Part shown: positions 1 through 6,737 of the stretch, piece by piece | Numbering within the stretch: the stretch's first letter is position 1 | Layout of the letters: each line of letters opens with the position of its first letter | DNA from: Candidatus Roizmanbacteria bacterium | GTDB taxonomy: Bacteria; Patescibacteriota; Microgenomatia; UBA1406; GWC2-37-13 | Assembly (NCBI GenBank): GCA_024653985.1 | Contig: JANLIS010000007.1 | Location: 1-22,704 of the forward strand | DNA length: 22,704 nucleotides | Direction of reading: 5' to 3' | Program-made: the position numbers and the translations under genes | The notes under the pieces: generated by a model | The model's input: only the letters and a program-made list of their open reading frames with translations | Told to the model about the DNA's origin: nothing | Database searches by the model: none

Positions 1-341
1 TCAAAAGGGTCTGAAAATCCCCCGAAATCAACATTTTCAAATCCTTGGCTGGAAAATCCACCAAAACCTCCAAAAGGATTCGATTGATCGGAGTATCCAG
101 CGCCGGGATTACCTGGACCGCTCCTATTAAATGCGCTTTCACCATATTGGTCATACATTTCCCGTTTTTTTGAATCAGAAAGAACTTCGTATGCTTTTGT
201 TACTTCTTTAAATTTACCGTTAGCCTCAGTAGTTTTGTTACGATCAGGATGCCATTTAAGCGCCTGACGGCGATAAGCAGTCTTTATTTCTTGTGCCGAG
301 GCACCCTTTGAAACACCGAGGGTTTCGTAATAGTCAGCCAT
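1..341 (-). CDS. dnaJ: Chaperone DnaJ, N-terminal part (cut by window edge)
   Basis: Hsp40 co-chaperone that delivers clients to DnaK and stimulates its ATPase. The visible 113 residues begin [15 protein letters not shown] and form a complete J domain with the HPD signature at residues 31-33 on a helix rich in basic residues ([14 protein letters not shown]). A Gly/Phe-rich stretch typical of type I/II DnaJ follows ([19 protein letters not shown], about residues 92-110). The cysteine-rich zinc domain and client-binding domain would lie beyond the left edge, so the DnaJ type cannot be decided. It is the last gene of the hrcA-grpE-dnaK-dnaJ order, 127 bases after dnaK. The start ATG is preceded by GGAA and eight T residues and has no Shine-Dalgarno site. 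Identification is secure. Confidence 0.96.
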   Translation of the reverse strand, partial: MADYYETLGVSKGASAQEIKTAYRRQALKWHPDRNKTTEANGKFKEVTKAYEVLSDSKKREMYDQYGESAFNRSGPGNPGAGYSDQSNPFGGFGGFSSQGFENVDFGGFSDPF

Positions 342-468
342 AAAAAAAATTCCTAATTACTAATTATTCTAATTGATCTAATTAAATACCAACGACCAAC
401 ACCCAATTTGACAATTGGGTCATTGATCATTTTTTAGGTCAATTAGAAATTAGATTAATTAGGTCAAT
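342..468. repeat. AT-rich imperfect palindrome between dnaK and dnaJ (AATTAG family, copy A)
   Basis: The whole gap is one long imperfect inverted repeat, with arms of roughly 55 bases built from words such as AATTAG, CTAATT and TTGACC. The arms close on a perfect hairpin at 401-420 (8-bp stem ACCCAATT/AATTGGGT, 4-base loop TGAC). A related copy fills 10151-10268. On the minus (transcribed) strand the end next to dnaJ reads AATTAGTAATTAGGAA and then a T tract and ATG. It could fold in the dnaK-dnaJ mRNA and affect processing or dnaJ expression, but that is inference. Confidence 0.75.
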
Positions 469-2367
469 TTAGTTAACAACCTCTCCTTCTTCAACCTTTT
501 TTCCCTTCTCATCTTTCTTTTCCTCTTTTGGTTGTTCACCTTGAGGTCCGGCCTGTGCTCCGGGCTTAGCCTGTTCTTTGTTATACATTGCCTGACCGAT
601 CTTTGATAGTTCATCAGAAAGATCTTTTGTCTTTGTTTCTATTTCATCCTTTGTTCCTTTTTCTATCTTTTCCTTTAGTTCCTTGATCTTTTTCTCAACA
701 TTTTCTTTGACGGTCTTGTCAATTTTATCTCCCCCGTCTCTCAAAGATTTTTCTGAGACATAGATCATGTTATCAGCTTTATTTCTGACTTCAATCTTTT
801 CTTTTTCCTCTTTATCTTTATCAGCATTTTTTTCCGCTTCTTCCCTCATCTTTTCAATTTCATCTTTGGTGAGACCTGTTGATCCGGTTATCTTGATAGC
901 TTGAGATTTACCGGTGGCTTTATCCTTTGCTGTTACCGTCAAGATCCCATTGGCATCAAGATCAAATGAAACCTCAATTTGGGGAACTCCACGCGGAGCC
1001 GGTGGTATTCCGTCTAGAGTAAATCTACCCAAAGATTTATTATCACGGGCTAACGGTCTTTCTCCCTGCATTATGTGGATCTCTACCTGGGTCTGGTTAT
1101 CGCCAGCGGTTGAGAAAACCTCTGCTTTTGTATTTGGAACTGTGGTATTTTTTTGAATCAATGGTGTCATAACCCCCCCCAATGTTTCAAGACCTAATGT
1201 CAAAGGAGTTACGTCTAGTAAAACGACATCCTTGGTCTCTCCTGTCAAAACACCACCCTGGATTGCGGCTCCAAGAGCGACTACTTCATCGGGATTGACT
1301 GATCGGTTTGGTTCTTTGCCAAAGAATTCTTTTACTTTTTCAATTACCTTTGGCATTCTCGTCATACCACCGACCAAGACGACTTCATCTATTTTTGAAA
1401 CATCAACTTTTGCATCTTTCAAAACAGCTTTGACCGGGCCAAAGGTCTTTTCTATCAACTCTCCGACCAAAGATTCAAGCTTGTCCCTACCAATCTTCAT
1501 TACTAAGTGTGATGGTTGACCATCTTTTACAGTTACGAATGGCAAATTAACTTCTGCCTCTTTGGAAGTGGAAAGCTCAATCTTAGCTTTTTCAGCCGCA
1601 TCTCGAAGCCGTTGTAAAGCTTGAGGATCCTTCCTTAGATCCACTCCATTATCTTTTTTAAATTCATCAGCAATATAGTCCAAGATGACTTTATCAAAAT
1701 CGTCTCCACCTAAATGAGTATCACCATTGGTAGCTTTGACTTCAAAAACTCCCTCACCCAATTCAAGTACGGTTATATCAAATGTTCCTCCACCTAGATC
1801 GTATACGGCAATGGTATGACTGTGTTTTTTATCTAAACCGTATGCCAAAGCGGCTGCGGTTGGCTCATTGATAATTCTGACAACCTCAAGACCGGCAATT
1901 TCACCAGCTTGTTTGGTTGCCTGTCGTTGAGCATCATCAAAATAGGCAGGAACTGTAATAACAGCCTTATCTACCTTTTCACCTAAATGGGCTTCAGCGT
2001 CAGTTTTGATCTTTTGCAAGATCATTGCTGAAATCTCTTGTGGTGTATACGTTTTGCCTGCAATCTCAACATCGGCCATTTCATCACGACCTTGGACAAT
2101 TTTATACGGTAACCACTTAGCATCAAACTTTACCGACTCATCGGTAAATCTTCTTCCGACCAATCTTTTGATCGAGAATACTGTATTTTTTGGATTAACG
2201 ACCATCTGTCTTTTTGCGACATCACCGACGACCCGCTTTACCGGATCAACAACTGATGGAATTGTATTTTTACCTTCTTGGGAAAAAATAACTTTTGGTT
2301 TTCCTCCCTCCATCACTGCCACACACGAATTTGTTGTACCTAGATCAATCCCTATTATTTTAGCCAT
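469..2367 (-). CDS. dnaK: Molecular chaperone DnaK (Hsp70)
   Basis: ATP-dependent chaperone of 632 aa, the usual length. The N-terminal ATPase domain opens with [14 protein letters not shown] (residues 5-18), carries the phosphate-2 motif [15 protein letters not shown] near residue 190 and [13 protein letters not shown] near 330. The hydrophobic interdomain linker [14 protein letters not shown] (about 380-395) leads to the substrate-binding domain. A helical lid rich in Lys and Glu follows, then a low-complexity tail (Gly/Pro/Gln, then Lys/Glu) ending EEGEVVN. The gene starts 46 bases after the grpE stop, across a GC-rich palindrome, and is followed by dnaJ. GrpE supplies nucleotide exchange and DnaJ the J domain. 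As part of the HrcA operon it should be derepressed by heat or unfolded protein. No clear Shine-Dalgarno site precedes the ATG. Confidence 0.99.
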   Translation of the reverse strand: MAKIIGIDLGTTNSCVAVMEGGKPKVIFSQEGKNTIPSVVDPVKRVVGDVAKRQMVVNPKNTVFSIKRLVGRRFTDESVKFDAKWLPYKIVQGRDEMADVEIAGKTYTPQEISAMILQKIKTDAEAHLGEKVDKAVITVPAYFDDAQRQATKQAGEIAGLEVVRIINEPTAAALAYGLDKKHSHTIAVYDLGGGTFDITVLELGEGVFEVKATNGDTHLGGDDFDKVILDYIADEFKKDNGVDLRKDPQALQRLRDAAEKAKIELSTSKEAEVNLPFVTVKDGQPSHLVMKIGRDKLESLVGELIEKTFGPVKAVLKDAKVDVSKIDEVVLVGGMTRMPKVIEKVKEFFGKEPNRSVNPDEVVALGAAIQGGVLTGETKDVVLLDVTPLTLGLETLGGVMTPLIQKNTTVPNTKAEVFSTAGDNQTQVEIHIMQGERPLARDNKSLGRFTLDGIPPAPRGVPQIEVSFDLDANGILTVTAKDKATGKSQAIKITGSTGLTKDEIEKMREEAEKNADKDKEEKEKIEVRNKADNMIYVSEKSLRDGGDKIDKTVKENVEKKIKELKEKIEKGTKDEIETKTKDLSDELSKIGQAMYNKEQAKPGAQAGPQGEQPKEEKKDEKGKKVEEGEVVN

Positions 2368-2401
2368 AATATTTTATTATTTTAAACTTATAATTTTTAA
2401 T

Positions 2402-2428
2402 GTACGGGTCGGGTTACCCGACCCCTAC
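2402..2428. repeat. GTAGGGG-type palindrome at the grpE stop codon
   Basis: A nearly perfect 27-bp palindrome: arms GTA.GGGTCGGGT and ACCCGACCC.TAC around a single central T (2415), with one C:C mismatch pair (2405/2425). It is strikingly GC-rich against the surrounding AT-rich sequence. On the minus strand it starts GTAGGGGTCGGG; its left half encodes the last residues of GrpE (VGVG) and its centre is the TAA stop. A relative lies at 20365-20388. In mRNA it would form a strong hairpin between grpE and dnaK without a following U run, so it is not a standard terminator. Confidence 0.85.
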
Positions 2429-2938
2429 TTTCTTGCTAACTTTCACCTGCGCGACTCTTATTATCTTATCTTCAAATTTATATCCTTTTTGTAAAACTTC
2501 GACGATCTTTCCTTCTTCCTTTCCGGGAACCAATTGAACTGCTTCAGCTGAAATGGGATCAAAATCTTTTCCCATCATTTCTATTTCTTCCAAGCCGGCA
2601 TCTTTTAAAATTTGAACAAAATGGTCTTTTGAGATCTTTAGCCCTTCATCCTTGACAAATAATTCCGCTTTTTCCAAATTATCCAAGAAAGGTAAGATCT
2701 TAATCAATAAATTTTTATTGGCTATTTTCATCAGCTCAAACCTTTCTTCTCCAACTCTTTTCTCTAAATTTTGATAGTCAGCAATCGCCCTCAAATATTT
2801 ATTTTTAAATTCGTCAACTTGATCCTTCAGGGTAACTATTTCTAACTGTAATTTTTCAACCTCAAGTTTTTTTGTTAAATCATCTGGGCTTTGTTTTTCT
2901 TCTTTTTTTTGATTTATTTTAATTTTCTTATTATCCAT
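2414..2938 (-). CDS. grpE: Nucleotide exchange factor GrpE
   Basis: 174-aa GrpE, which opens the DnaK nucleotide-binding cleft to release ADP. The first ~30 residues are polar and Lys/Glu-rich. A long coiled coil follows (about 25-75), ending in the family motif YLRAIADYQNLEKR. A helix LLIKILPFLDNLEKAEL comes next and then the beta domain with FDPISAEAV, VEVLQKGYKFEDKIIR and AQVKVSKK, the part that contacts DnaK. The last four residues (VGVG) and the stop codon lie inside a GC-rich palindromic repeat, so the native C-terminus has probably been rewritten by repeat insertion; the family normally ends shortly after the VKVSK strand, so little function should be lost. Second gene of the heat-shock operon. 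Confidence 0.97.
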   Translation of the reverse strand: MDNKKIKINQKKEEKQSPDDLTKKLEVEKLQLEIVTLKDQVDEFKNKYLRAIADYQNLEKRVGEERFELMKIANKNLLIKILPFLDNLEKAELFVKDEGLKISKDHFVQILKDAGLEEIEMMGKDFDPISAEAVQLVPGKEEGKIVEVLQKGYKFEDKIIRVAQVKVSKKVGVG

Positions 2939-2990
2939 TTTTATTTTTAATTTGTAATTTTGATATTTGATCTTTAATTTTTGATATTTT
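2939..2990. repeat. AT-rich word-repeat spacer between hrcA and grpE
   Basis: This 52-base gap is almost pure A/T. On the minus strand it repeats the words ATATCAAA and AAATTA (ATATCAAAAATTAAAGATCA, then ATATCAAAATTACAAATTAA). It resembles, but does not match, the secD-secF spacer. No Shine-Dalgarno site or promoter is evident, so grpE is probably read from the hrcA promoter. Confidence 0.5.
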
Positions 2991-3731
2991 TTATAATGCT
3001 TGCTCTTTTACAATTTCTCCTAATAATCCGGAAAAGTATCTTATTTGTGGAATAACAGAGTCATAAGACATTCTTTTTGGACCAATCACGCCGATGATCC
3101 CCTTTATCTTTGTACCCTCAAATTCGCCAAAGACACTTGCGCAACAGTCGAAGGCCTGATCATGGAAATCTTCTTCCCCTAACATATAGTATATTTCATC
3201 TTCGAGGGAAAACATGTCGTTTAGTATTTTTTCCCAAAAGGCGACTTCATCCAGTCTTCCAAATAATGACCTTGATAGATTGATATCCAAAAATTCAGGT
3301 TCGTTAAGCAAATTGACCATGCCTGAATAATAGACATCTCCAAAATTGGTGGTTGCCAAAGAAAGAAGTCCTGTTTTTTGTGACAATACCTTAGTTGCCT
3401 GTGAAAGCAATCGATGCGCCTCTTTTCTTTCATCCCAGACACTATTTTTATATGAAACCTCGTCTATTGTTGACATTTCTTTTTGCTTCATTAGGTGTTT
3501 TATATAAAACCTGAAGCCTTTGGCTGAAGGAACTCGGCCTGAGGAAAAATGATTTTTCTTTAAATAACCTTTTTTGGCCAGCTCAACCATTTCATTTCTT
3601 ATCGTTGCCGGCGAAACTCCCAATTTATATTTTTTTTCCAAAATTTCGCTTCCAACGGCCGCACCGGTCTCTGTATATTCGTGGATGATTACCTTCAAAA
3701 TGTCTATCTGTCTTTGTGTCAGATCTTCCAT
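2991..3731 (-). CDS. hrcA: Heat-inducible transcription repressor HrcA (short form)
   Basis: DNA-binding repressor of heat-shock operons; its activity depends on GroEL in well-studied bacteria. The N-terminal winged helix holds LTQRQIDILKVIIHEY, the recognition helix SPATIRNEM (residues 40-48) and the wing SSGRVPSAKGFRFYI (about 63-77). The C-terminus keeps the family signature GVIGPKRMSYDSVIP. At 246 aa it is about 90-100 residues shorter than typical HrcA (about 340), consistent with a reduced central dimerisation insert. The ATG at 3731 is preferred over an in-frame TTG at 3740 because the TTG lies within the -10 box and the ATG is 8 nt after it. It is the first gene of the operon and should repress it through the CIRCE-like site over its own promoter. 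Confidence 0.96.
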   Translation of the reverse strand: MEDLTQRQIDILKVIIHEYTETGAAVGSEILEKKYKLGVSPATIRNEMVELAKKGYLKKNHFSSGRVPSAKGFRFYIKHLMKQKEMSTIDEVSYKNSVWDERKEAHRLLSQATKVLSQKTGLLSLATTNFGDVYYSGMVNLLNEPEFLDINLSRSLFGRLDEVAFWEKILNDMFSLEDEIYYMLGEEDFHDQAFDCCASVFGEFEGTKIKGIIGVIGPKRMSYDSVIPQIRYFSGLLGEIVKEQAL

Positions 3732-3733
3732 AT

Positions 3734-3760
3734 TTAGCAAATATACTATACCTCTGCTAA
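3734..3760. promoter_or_regulatory. Degenerate CIRCE operator (HrcA binding site)
   Basis: Inverted repeat TTAGCA-N15-TGCTAA, total 27 bp. The CIRCE consensus is TTAGCACTC-N9-GAGTGCTAA, also 27 bp, so the six outer bases of each arm match perfectly at the exact spacing. The three inner bases of each arm diverge (AAT and CTC on the plus strand instead of CTC and GAG). It lies between the -35 box and the start codon of hrcA and spans the -10 box, where bound HrcA would block RNA polymerase. Autoregulation by HrcA is inferred from this placement. Confidence 0.85.
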
Positions 3761-3768
3761 TGTGTCAA
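3740..3768 (-). promoter_or_regulatory. hrcA operon promoter
   Basis: On the minus strand: -35 TTGACA (3763-3768, perfect), 17-bp spacer, -10 TATATT (3740-3745, 5/6). The -10 box ends 8 nt before the hrcA ATG, so transcription should start within about two bases of the start codon, giving a leaderless mRNA. The CIRCE-like operator overlaps the -10 box and spacer. Confidence 0.85.
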
Positions 3769-3782
3769 GGGGATTTTTTATT

Positions 3783-3791
3783 TGTTATAAT
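3783..3791 (+). promoter_or_regulatory. Extended -10 promoter of nfo
   Basis: TGTTATAAT is a perfect extended -10 (TGnTATAAT) with the hexamer at 3786-3791. No good -35 is visible, as is usual for extended -10 promoters. Ten bases separate it from the ATG at 3802, so the predicted leader is only about four bases. It is divergent from the hrcA promoter. Confidence 0.7.
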
Positions 3792-3801
3792 TTTCCTAAA
3801 T

Positions 3802-4638
3802 ATGATCAAGCTTGGTGCGCATCAGTCTATTTCCGGCGGATATTCGGAAGCGTTGAAGCGAATAAACAATATCGGCGGTAATTGTCTGCAGATCTTTTCT
3901 TCCTCTCCCCGTGGTTGGAACTTTGCCAAGCCTACAGATGACGAAATAAAACAATTCTTAACTCTGAATTCTTCACTATTAATTTCCCCTATATATTTCC
4001 ATGCCTCATATTTGGTCAATCTGGCCGATGACAGCCGGATCGGACATATGTCTAAACTTTCCTTAATATCCGAATTAAACATAGCATCTAAACTAAAAGT
4101 TAAAGGGAGCATTATTCATCTTGGCTCTTACAAAAACGAAGTATCTAGTATAAAGTATCCAGTATTGATCAAAAATATAAAAGAGATTTTAGACAAAATA
4201 CCTAAGGATACTTTTTTTATAATTGAGAACGCAGGAAACAGAAAGATCGGACAAACGTTGGAAGAAATTTCCCAGATAGTCAAAGATGTTGATAATCCCC
4301 GAGTCAAAATCTGCTTTGATACCTGTCATCTCTTTTCAAACGGTTACCGGTTTAACGATTCCGGTGAACTTGATGCTTTTTTTGCAAAACTCTCTAAACT
4401 AAAAATAAATGATCTGATAGAAGTTTGGCATGTCAATGATAGTCGGGATGAATTTGATTCCGGTCATGACCGACACGATAATATTGGAGAGGGAAAAATT
4501 GGAATTAATGAATTTAAGACTTTATTGAATCATCCTAAAACAAAAAAATATCCTTTCATAATTGAAACTCCGGGCTTTGATGGCAATGGACCTGATAAAA
4601 AAAATCTCGATATTTTAAAATCCCTAATTTCTAGTTAA
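3802..4638 (+). CDS. nfo: Endonuclease IV (AP endonuclease)
   Basis: 278-aa deoxyribonuclease IV that cleaves 5' of abasic sites in base-excision repair. It is a TIM barrel with three zinc ions. The metal-ligand motifs are in order: KLGAHQSISGGY (His7), IYFHASYLVNLA (His near 70), IIHLGSY (His near 108), IIENAGN (Glu near 143), KICFDTCHLFSNGY (Asp and His near 178-181), VWHVNDSRDEFDSGHDRHDNIGEG (several ligands near 212-235) and PFIIETPG (Glu near 258). The set appears complete. The frame is open upstream to 3574, overlapping hrcA, but homology begins at MIKLGAHQS and an extended -10 box sits 10 nt before this ATG, so 3802 is the start. Probably a single-gene transcript. Confidence 0.97.
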   Translation: MIKLGAHQSISGGYSEALKRINNIGGNCLQIFSSSPRGWNFAKPTDDEIKQFLTLNSSLLISPIYFHASYLVNLADDSRIGHMSKLSLISELNIASKLKVKGSIIHLGSYKNEVSSIKYPVLIKNIKEILDKIPKDTFFIIENAGNRKIGQTLEEISQIVKDVDNPRVKICFDTCHLFSNGYRFNDSGELDAFFAKLSKLKINDLIEVWHVNDSRDEFDSGHDRHDNIGEGKIGINEFKTLLNHPKTKKYPFIIETPGFDGNGPDKKNLDILKSLISS

Positions 4639-4667
4639 CTTTAGCCTACTCTGGCCACCCTTGTACT

Positions 4668-4709
4668 AACCTCGGAGGTTAGAACAGCTTGGCTCTTCCA
4701 ACAGAGGTT
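4668..4709. repeat. AACCTCGGAGGTT palindromic element, intergenic copy
   Basis: AACCTCGGAGGTT (4668-4680) is itself a 13-bp palindrome; with flanks it reads CTAACCTCGGAGGTTAG. It is followed after 24 bases by CCAACAGAGGTT, so the unit is about 42 bp. The same core occurs at 22642-22654 and close variants at 22168-22210 and 22606-22618, inside recJ. This copy lies between nfo and cca, just upstream of the cca -10 box. Confidence 0.8.
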
Positions 4710-4718
4710 TCTAAGCGT

Positions 4719-4724
4719 TATAAT
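4719..4724 (+). promoter_or_regulatory. -10 box of cca
   Basis: A perfect TATAAT ends 6 nt before the ATG at 4731, so the transcript should start at or next to the start codon. No convincing -35 box is present; the upstream sequence is the palindromic repeat. Confidence 0.6.
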
Positions 4725-4730
4725 TACTCC

Positions 4731-6122
4731 ATGATAAAATTACCTCAAGAAGTTAATGGGTTAATGGATGCTTTCAAAAAAAATAAATTCCAAATATATG
4801 TTGTTGGTGGTGCCGTTCGCGACATGCTATTAGATCCTTCGACTTCGCTCAGGACAAGTTCCAAAAAGGAAATGGAACTTGACTGGGACTTTACAACTAA
4901 TGCCACGCCTGAACAAATTCTTAAAATGTTTCCTGATGCATTTTATAACAACGTTTATGGCACCGTAACCGTTCCAATAAAAAACAAACAATCGAACAAT
5001 GAAACAATGAAACAATTTTTATTTGAAATCACTCCATTTCGTACCGAATCAAATTATTCCGACTCGCGCCATCCCAAAAAAATAGAATGGGCAAAAACTG
5101 TTGATGAAGATCTCTCACGTCGTGACTTTACCATTAATGCGATCGCCTACGACGGCAAGAATATCATTGATCCATATGGCGGACAAAAAGATCTGTCAAA
5201 TAGGTTGATAAAGGCTGTCGGAGACCCTGACATCCGTTTTAATGAAGATGCCCTCCGACTTCTTCGGGCTGTTCGGTTTACTTCTCAATTAGGATTTCTC
5301 ATTGAAGATGCAACCCGAGATTCAATTCAAAAGAATGCGGGTCTGATAACCAAGATATCGTGGGAAAGGATCAGAGATGAATTTCTAAAAATATTGGGGG
5401 GGGATCACCCGTCTGAAGGGGTACTTTTTTTAAAAAATACCGGGCTCTTGTCATATATTTTGCCCGAGGTGGATGTCTGTTTTGCCATTCCGCAAAAAAG
5501 CCCCAAACGTCATCATGTTTACGATGTCGGAACTCACTTGGTTATGGCCTTAAAACACTGCCCTTCAAGCGATCCGATAACAAGGTTTGCAACTTTGATC
5601 CACGATATTGGAAAAGCAAAAACATTTTATAAGGACGAAAAGACCGATCTGATCACTTTTTATAATCACGAGGTCGTCGGAAAAAAACAGGCAGAAAAGA
5701 TCGCCGAACGCCTCAAACTTTCAAATAAACAAAAGGATAAACTCATCACTCTTGTTGCCGAACATCAATATACGGTTTCGGAAGATCAAACTGATAAAGC
5801 AATCAGAAGATTTATTCGTAGTGTCACTAAAGAATATCTACAAGACATGTTAGATCTGAGAACCGGAGACAGGATCGGTTCCGGAGCCAAGCCGACCTCA
5901 TGGAGAAATGAACTGTTTAAAAAAAGATTGGAAGAGGTTCAAAAACAGCCATTCCAAATCAAAGATCTGAAAATCAATGGAAATGACGTTATGAAATTAT
6001 TAAAAATAAAACCTGGCCCTCAGGTTGGATCAATTCTAAAAAAACTTTTTGAAAAAGTCTCTAAAGGAAAGATAAAAAACGAAAAACAAGACCTCCTCGA
6101 TCAGATCACTACAATTAATTAA
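4731..6122 (+). CDS. cca: CCA-adding-type tRNA nucleotidyltransferase with HD domain
   Basis: 463-aa class II polymerase-beta-superfamily enzyme that adds or repairs the 3'-CCA end of tRNA. The head domain has VGGAVRDML (residues 25-33), the metal-binding DWD (51-53) and FTTNATPEQI, then RRDFTINAIAYD and the neck motifs EDALRLLRAVRFTSQLGF and SWERIRDEF. The C-terminal HD phosphohydrolase region carries THLVMALKHC, LIHDIGKAKTFY and NHEVVGKKQAE. Between GGAVRD and DWD a short repeat adds the residues DPSTSLRTS, in a loop. The ATG at 4731 is chosen because TATAAT lies 6 nt upstream; a TTG at 4689 is in frame but falls in the intergenic repeat. The stop lies in a 28-bp palindrome shared with the convergent MBL gene. 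Poly(A) polymerase is a less likely alternative. Confidence 0.92.
   Translation: MIKLPQEVNGLMDAFKKNKFQIYVVGGAVRDMLLDPSTSLRTSSKKEMELDWDFTTNATPEQILKMFPDAFYNNVYGTVTVPIKNKQSNNETMKQFLFEITPFRTESNYSDSRHPKKIEWAKTVDEDLSRRDFTINAIAYDGKNIIDPYGGQKDLSNRLIKAVGDPDIRFNEDALRLLRAVRFTSQLGFLIEDATRDSIQKNAGLITKISWERIRDEFLKILGGDHPSEGVLFLKNTGLLSYILPEVDVCFAIPQKSPKRHHVYDVGTHLVMALKHCPSSDPITRFATLIHDIGKAKTFYKDEKTDLITFYNHEVVGKKQAEKIAERLKLSNKQKDKLITLVAEHQYTVSEDQTDKAIRRFIRSVTKEYLQDMLDLRTGDRIGSGAKPTSWRNELFKKRLEEVQKQPFQIKDLKINGNDVMKLLKIKPGPQVGSILKKLFEKVSKGKIKNEKQDLLDQITTIN
4836..4858. repeat. Short dispersed repeat inside cca (PERSRR type)
   Basis: CCTTCGACTTCGCTCAGGAC and three further bases, read on the minus strand as TGTCCTGAGCGAAGTCGAAG. 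This resembles a short repeat widespread in bacterial genomes whose minus-strand translation gives CPERSRR; recognition is from memory. Here it adds PSTSLRTS in frame to the nucleotidyltransferase loop. A single copy is seen in this window. Confidence 0.65.
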
Positions 6123-6134
6123 TTAATTGTAGTG
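6107..6134. repeat. Perfect 28-bp palindrome at the convergent cca/MBL stops
   Basis: Arms CACTACAATTAATT and AATTAATTGTAGTG are perfectly complementary with no loop. The palindrome encodes the C-terminus and TAA stop of cca on the plus strand and of the MBL hydrolase on the minus strand; the two CDSs overlap by 8 bp. It could act as a bidirectional terminator or 3'-end stabiliser, although no U run follows on either side. Confidence 0.9.
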
Positions 6135-6735
6135 TGCCTATTTCATCTTCCAGCATCGTTTCTTCGCCGTGTCCGGAACACACTATCGTTTCTTTCGGTA
6201 GTTTGAATATCTTTTTTAAAGAATTTTTTAGGTCTTCCTTGCTGCTGTATGAAAGGTCAATTCGACCTATCCCCTCTTTAAATAACGTGTCACCAGTAAA
6301 GACTGTGTTTTCTTCTTTAAAGTAAAAACAGCCACTTCCAGGAGTATGACCAGGGCTAGTTAAAATTTTGAATTTAAAATTTGTTATTGTAGTATCACCT
6401 TGTTTTAAAAATTTTACATTTTTTGGTTTAATAAAATTAGGGTCAAATCCCAAAAAATATTTGGCCGTTTCATTAAGTCGGTCAATCAAAAACTTATCCT
6501 CTTTAAAAATGTACAAAGGCACATCAAAGGATAATTGAATTTCACCAACGCCTCCGACATGGTCAAAGTGGCCATGAGTTGCCAACATCCCAACTAAATT
6601 CAATTGTTGTCTTTGCAGTTCTTCAAGAATAAAAGACGCATCATCGGCTGGATCAATAATCAGGCAATTATTTTCCTCAATCAAAAAATAACAATTTGCC
6701 TGCAGTTGTCCTAAAGAATATTTGACGATTCTCAT
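6115..6735 (-). CDS. MBL-fold metal-dependent hydrolase (glyoxalase II-like)
   Basis: 206-aa metallo-beta-lactamase-fold protein. Metal ligands are in order: LATHGHFDHVGG (residues 51-62, the HxHxDH motif), SPGHTPGSGCFY (His near 130), FTGDTLF (bridging Asp) and CSGHGEET (His near 190). The layout matches the small glyoxalase II/YcbL-type hydrolases, so a thioesterase acting on glutathione-like or other thioesters is the nearest function; the true substrate is unknown. It follows the zinc-ribbon gene with two bases between stop and ATG. An upstream GTG at 6753 would overlap that gene by 16 bases and lies outside the homologous region, so the ATG at 6735 is preferred. It is the last gene of the minus-strand cluster. 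Confidence 0.9.
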   Translation of the reverse strand: MRIVKYSLGQLQANCYFLIEENNCLIIDPADDASFILEELQRQQLNLVGMLATHGHFDHVGGVGEIQLSFDVPLYIFKEDKFLIDRLNETAKYFLGFDPNFIKPKNVKFLKQGDTTITNFKFKILTSPGHTPGSGCFYFKEENTVFTGDTLFKEGIGRIDLSYSSKEDLKNSLKKIFKLPKETIVCSGHGEETMLEDEIGTLQLIN

Positions 6736-6737
6736 TG

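Noticed and set aside
2402..2428. Intrinsic terminator between grpE and dnaK
   Set aside because: The hairpin is strong but no U run follows on the transcribed strand, and dnaK is expected to be co-transcribed.
914..2494. Long open frames antisense to dnaK (914-1156, 1232-1519, 2006-2494)
   Set aside because: They lie wholly or mostly within dnaK on the opposite strand, have no recognisable domains or start signals, and follow from the codon composition of dnaK.
3574..3801. N-terminal extension of endonuclease IV to 354 aa
   Set aside because: It overlaps hrcA and both divergent promoters, adds residues not found in the family, and an extended -10 box stands just before the ATG at 3802.
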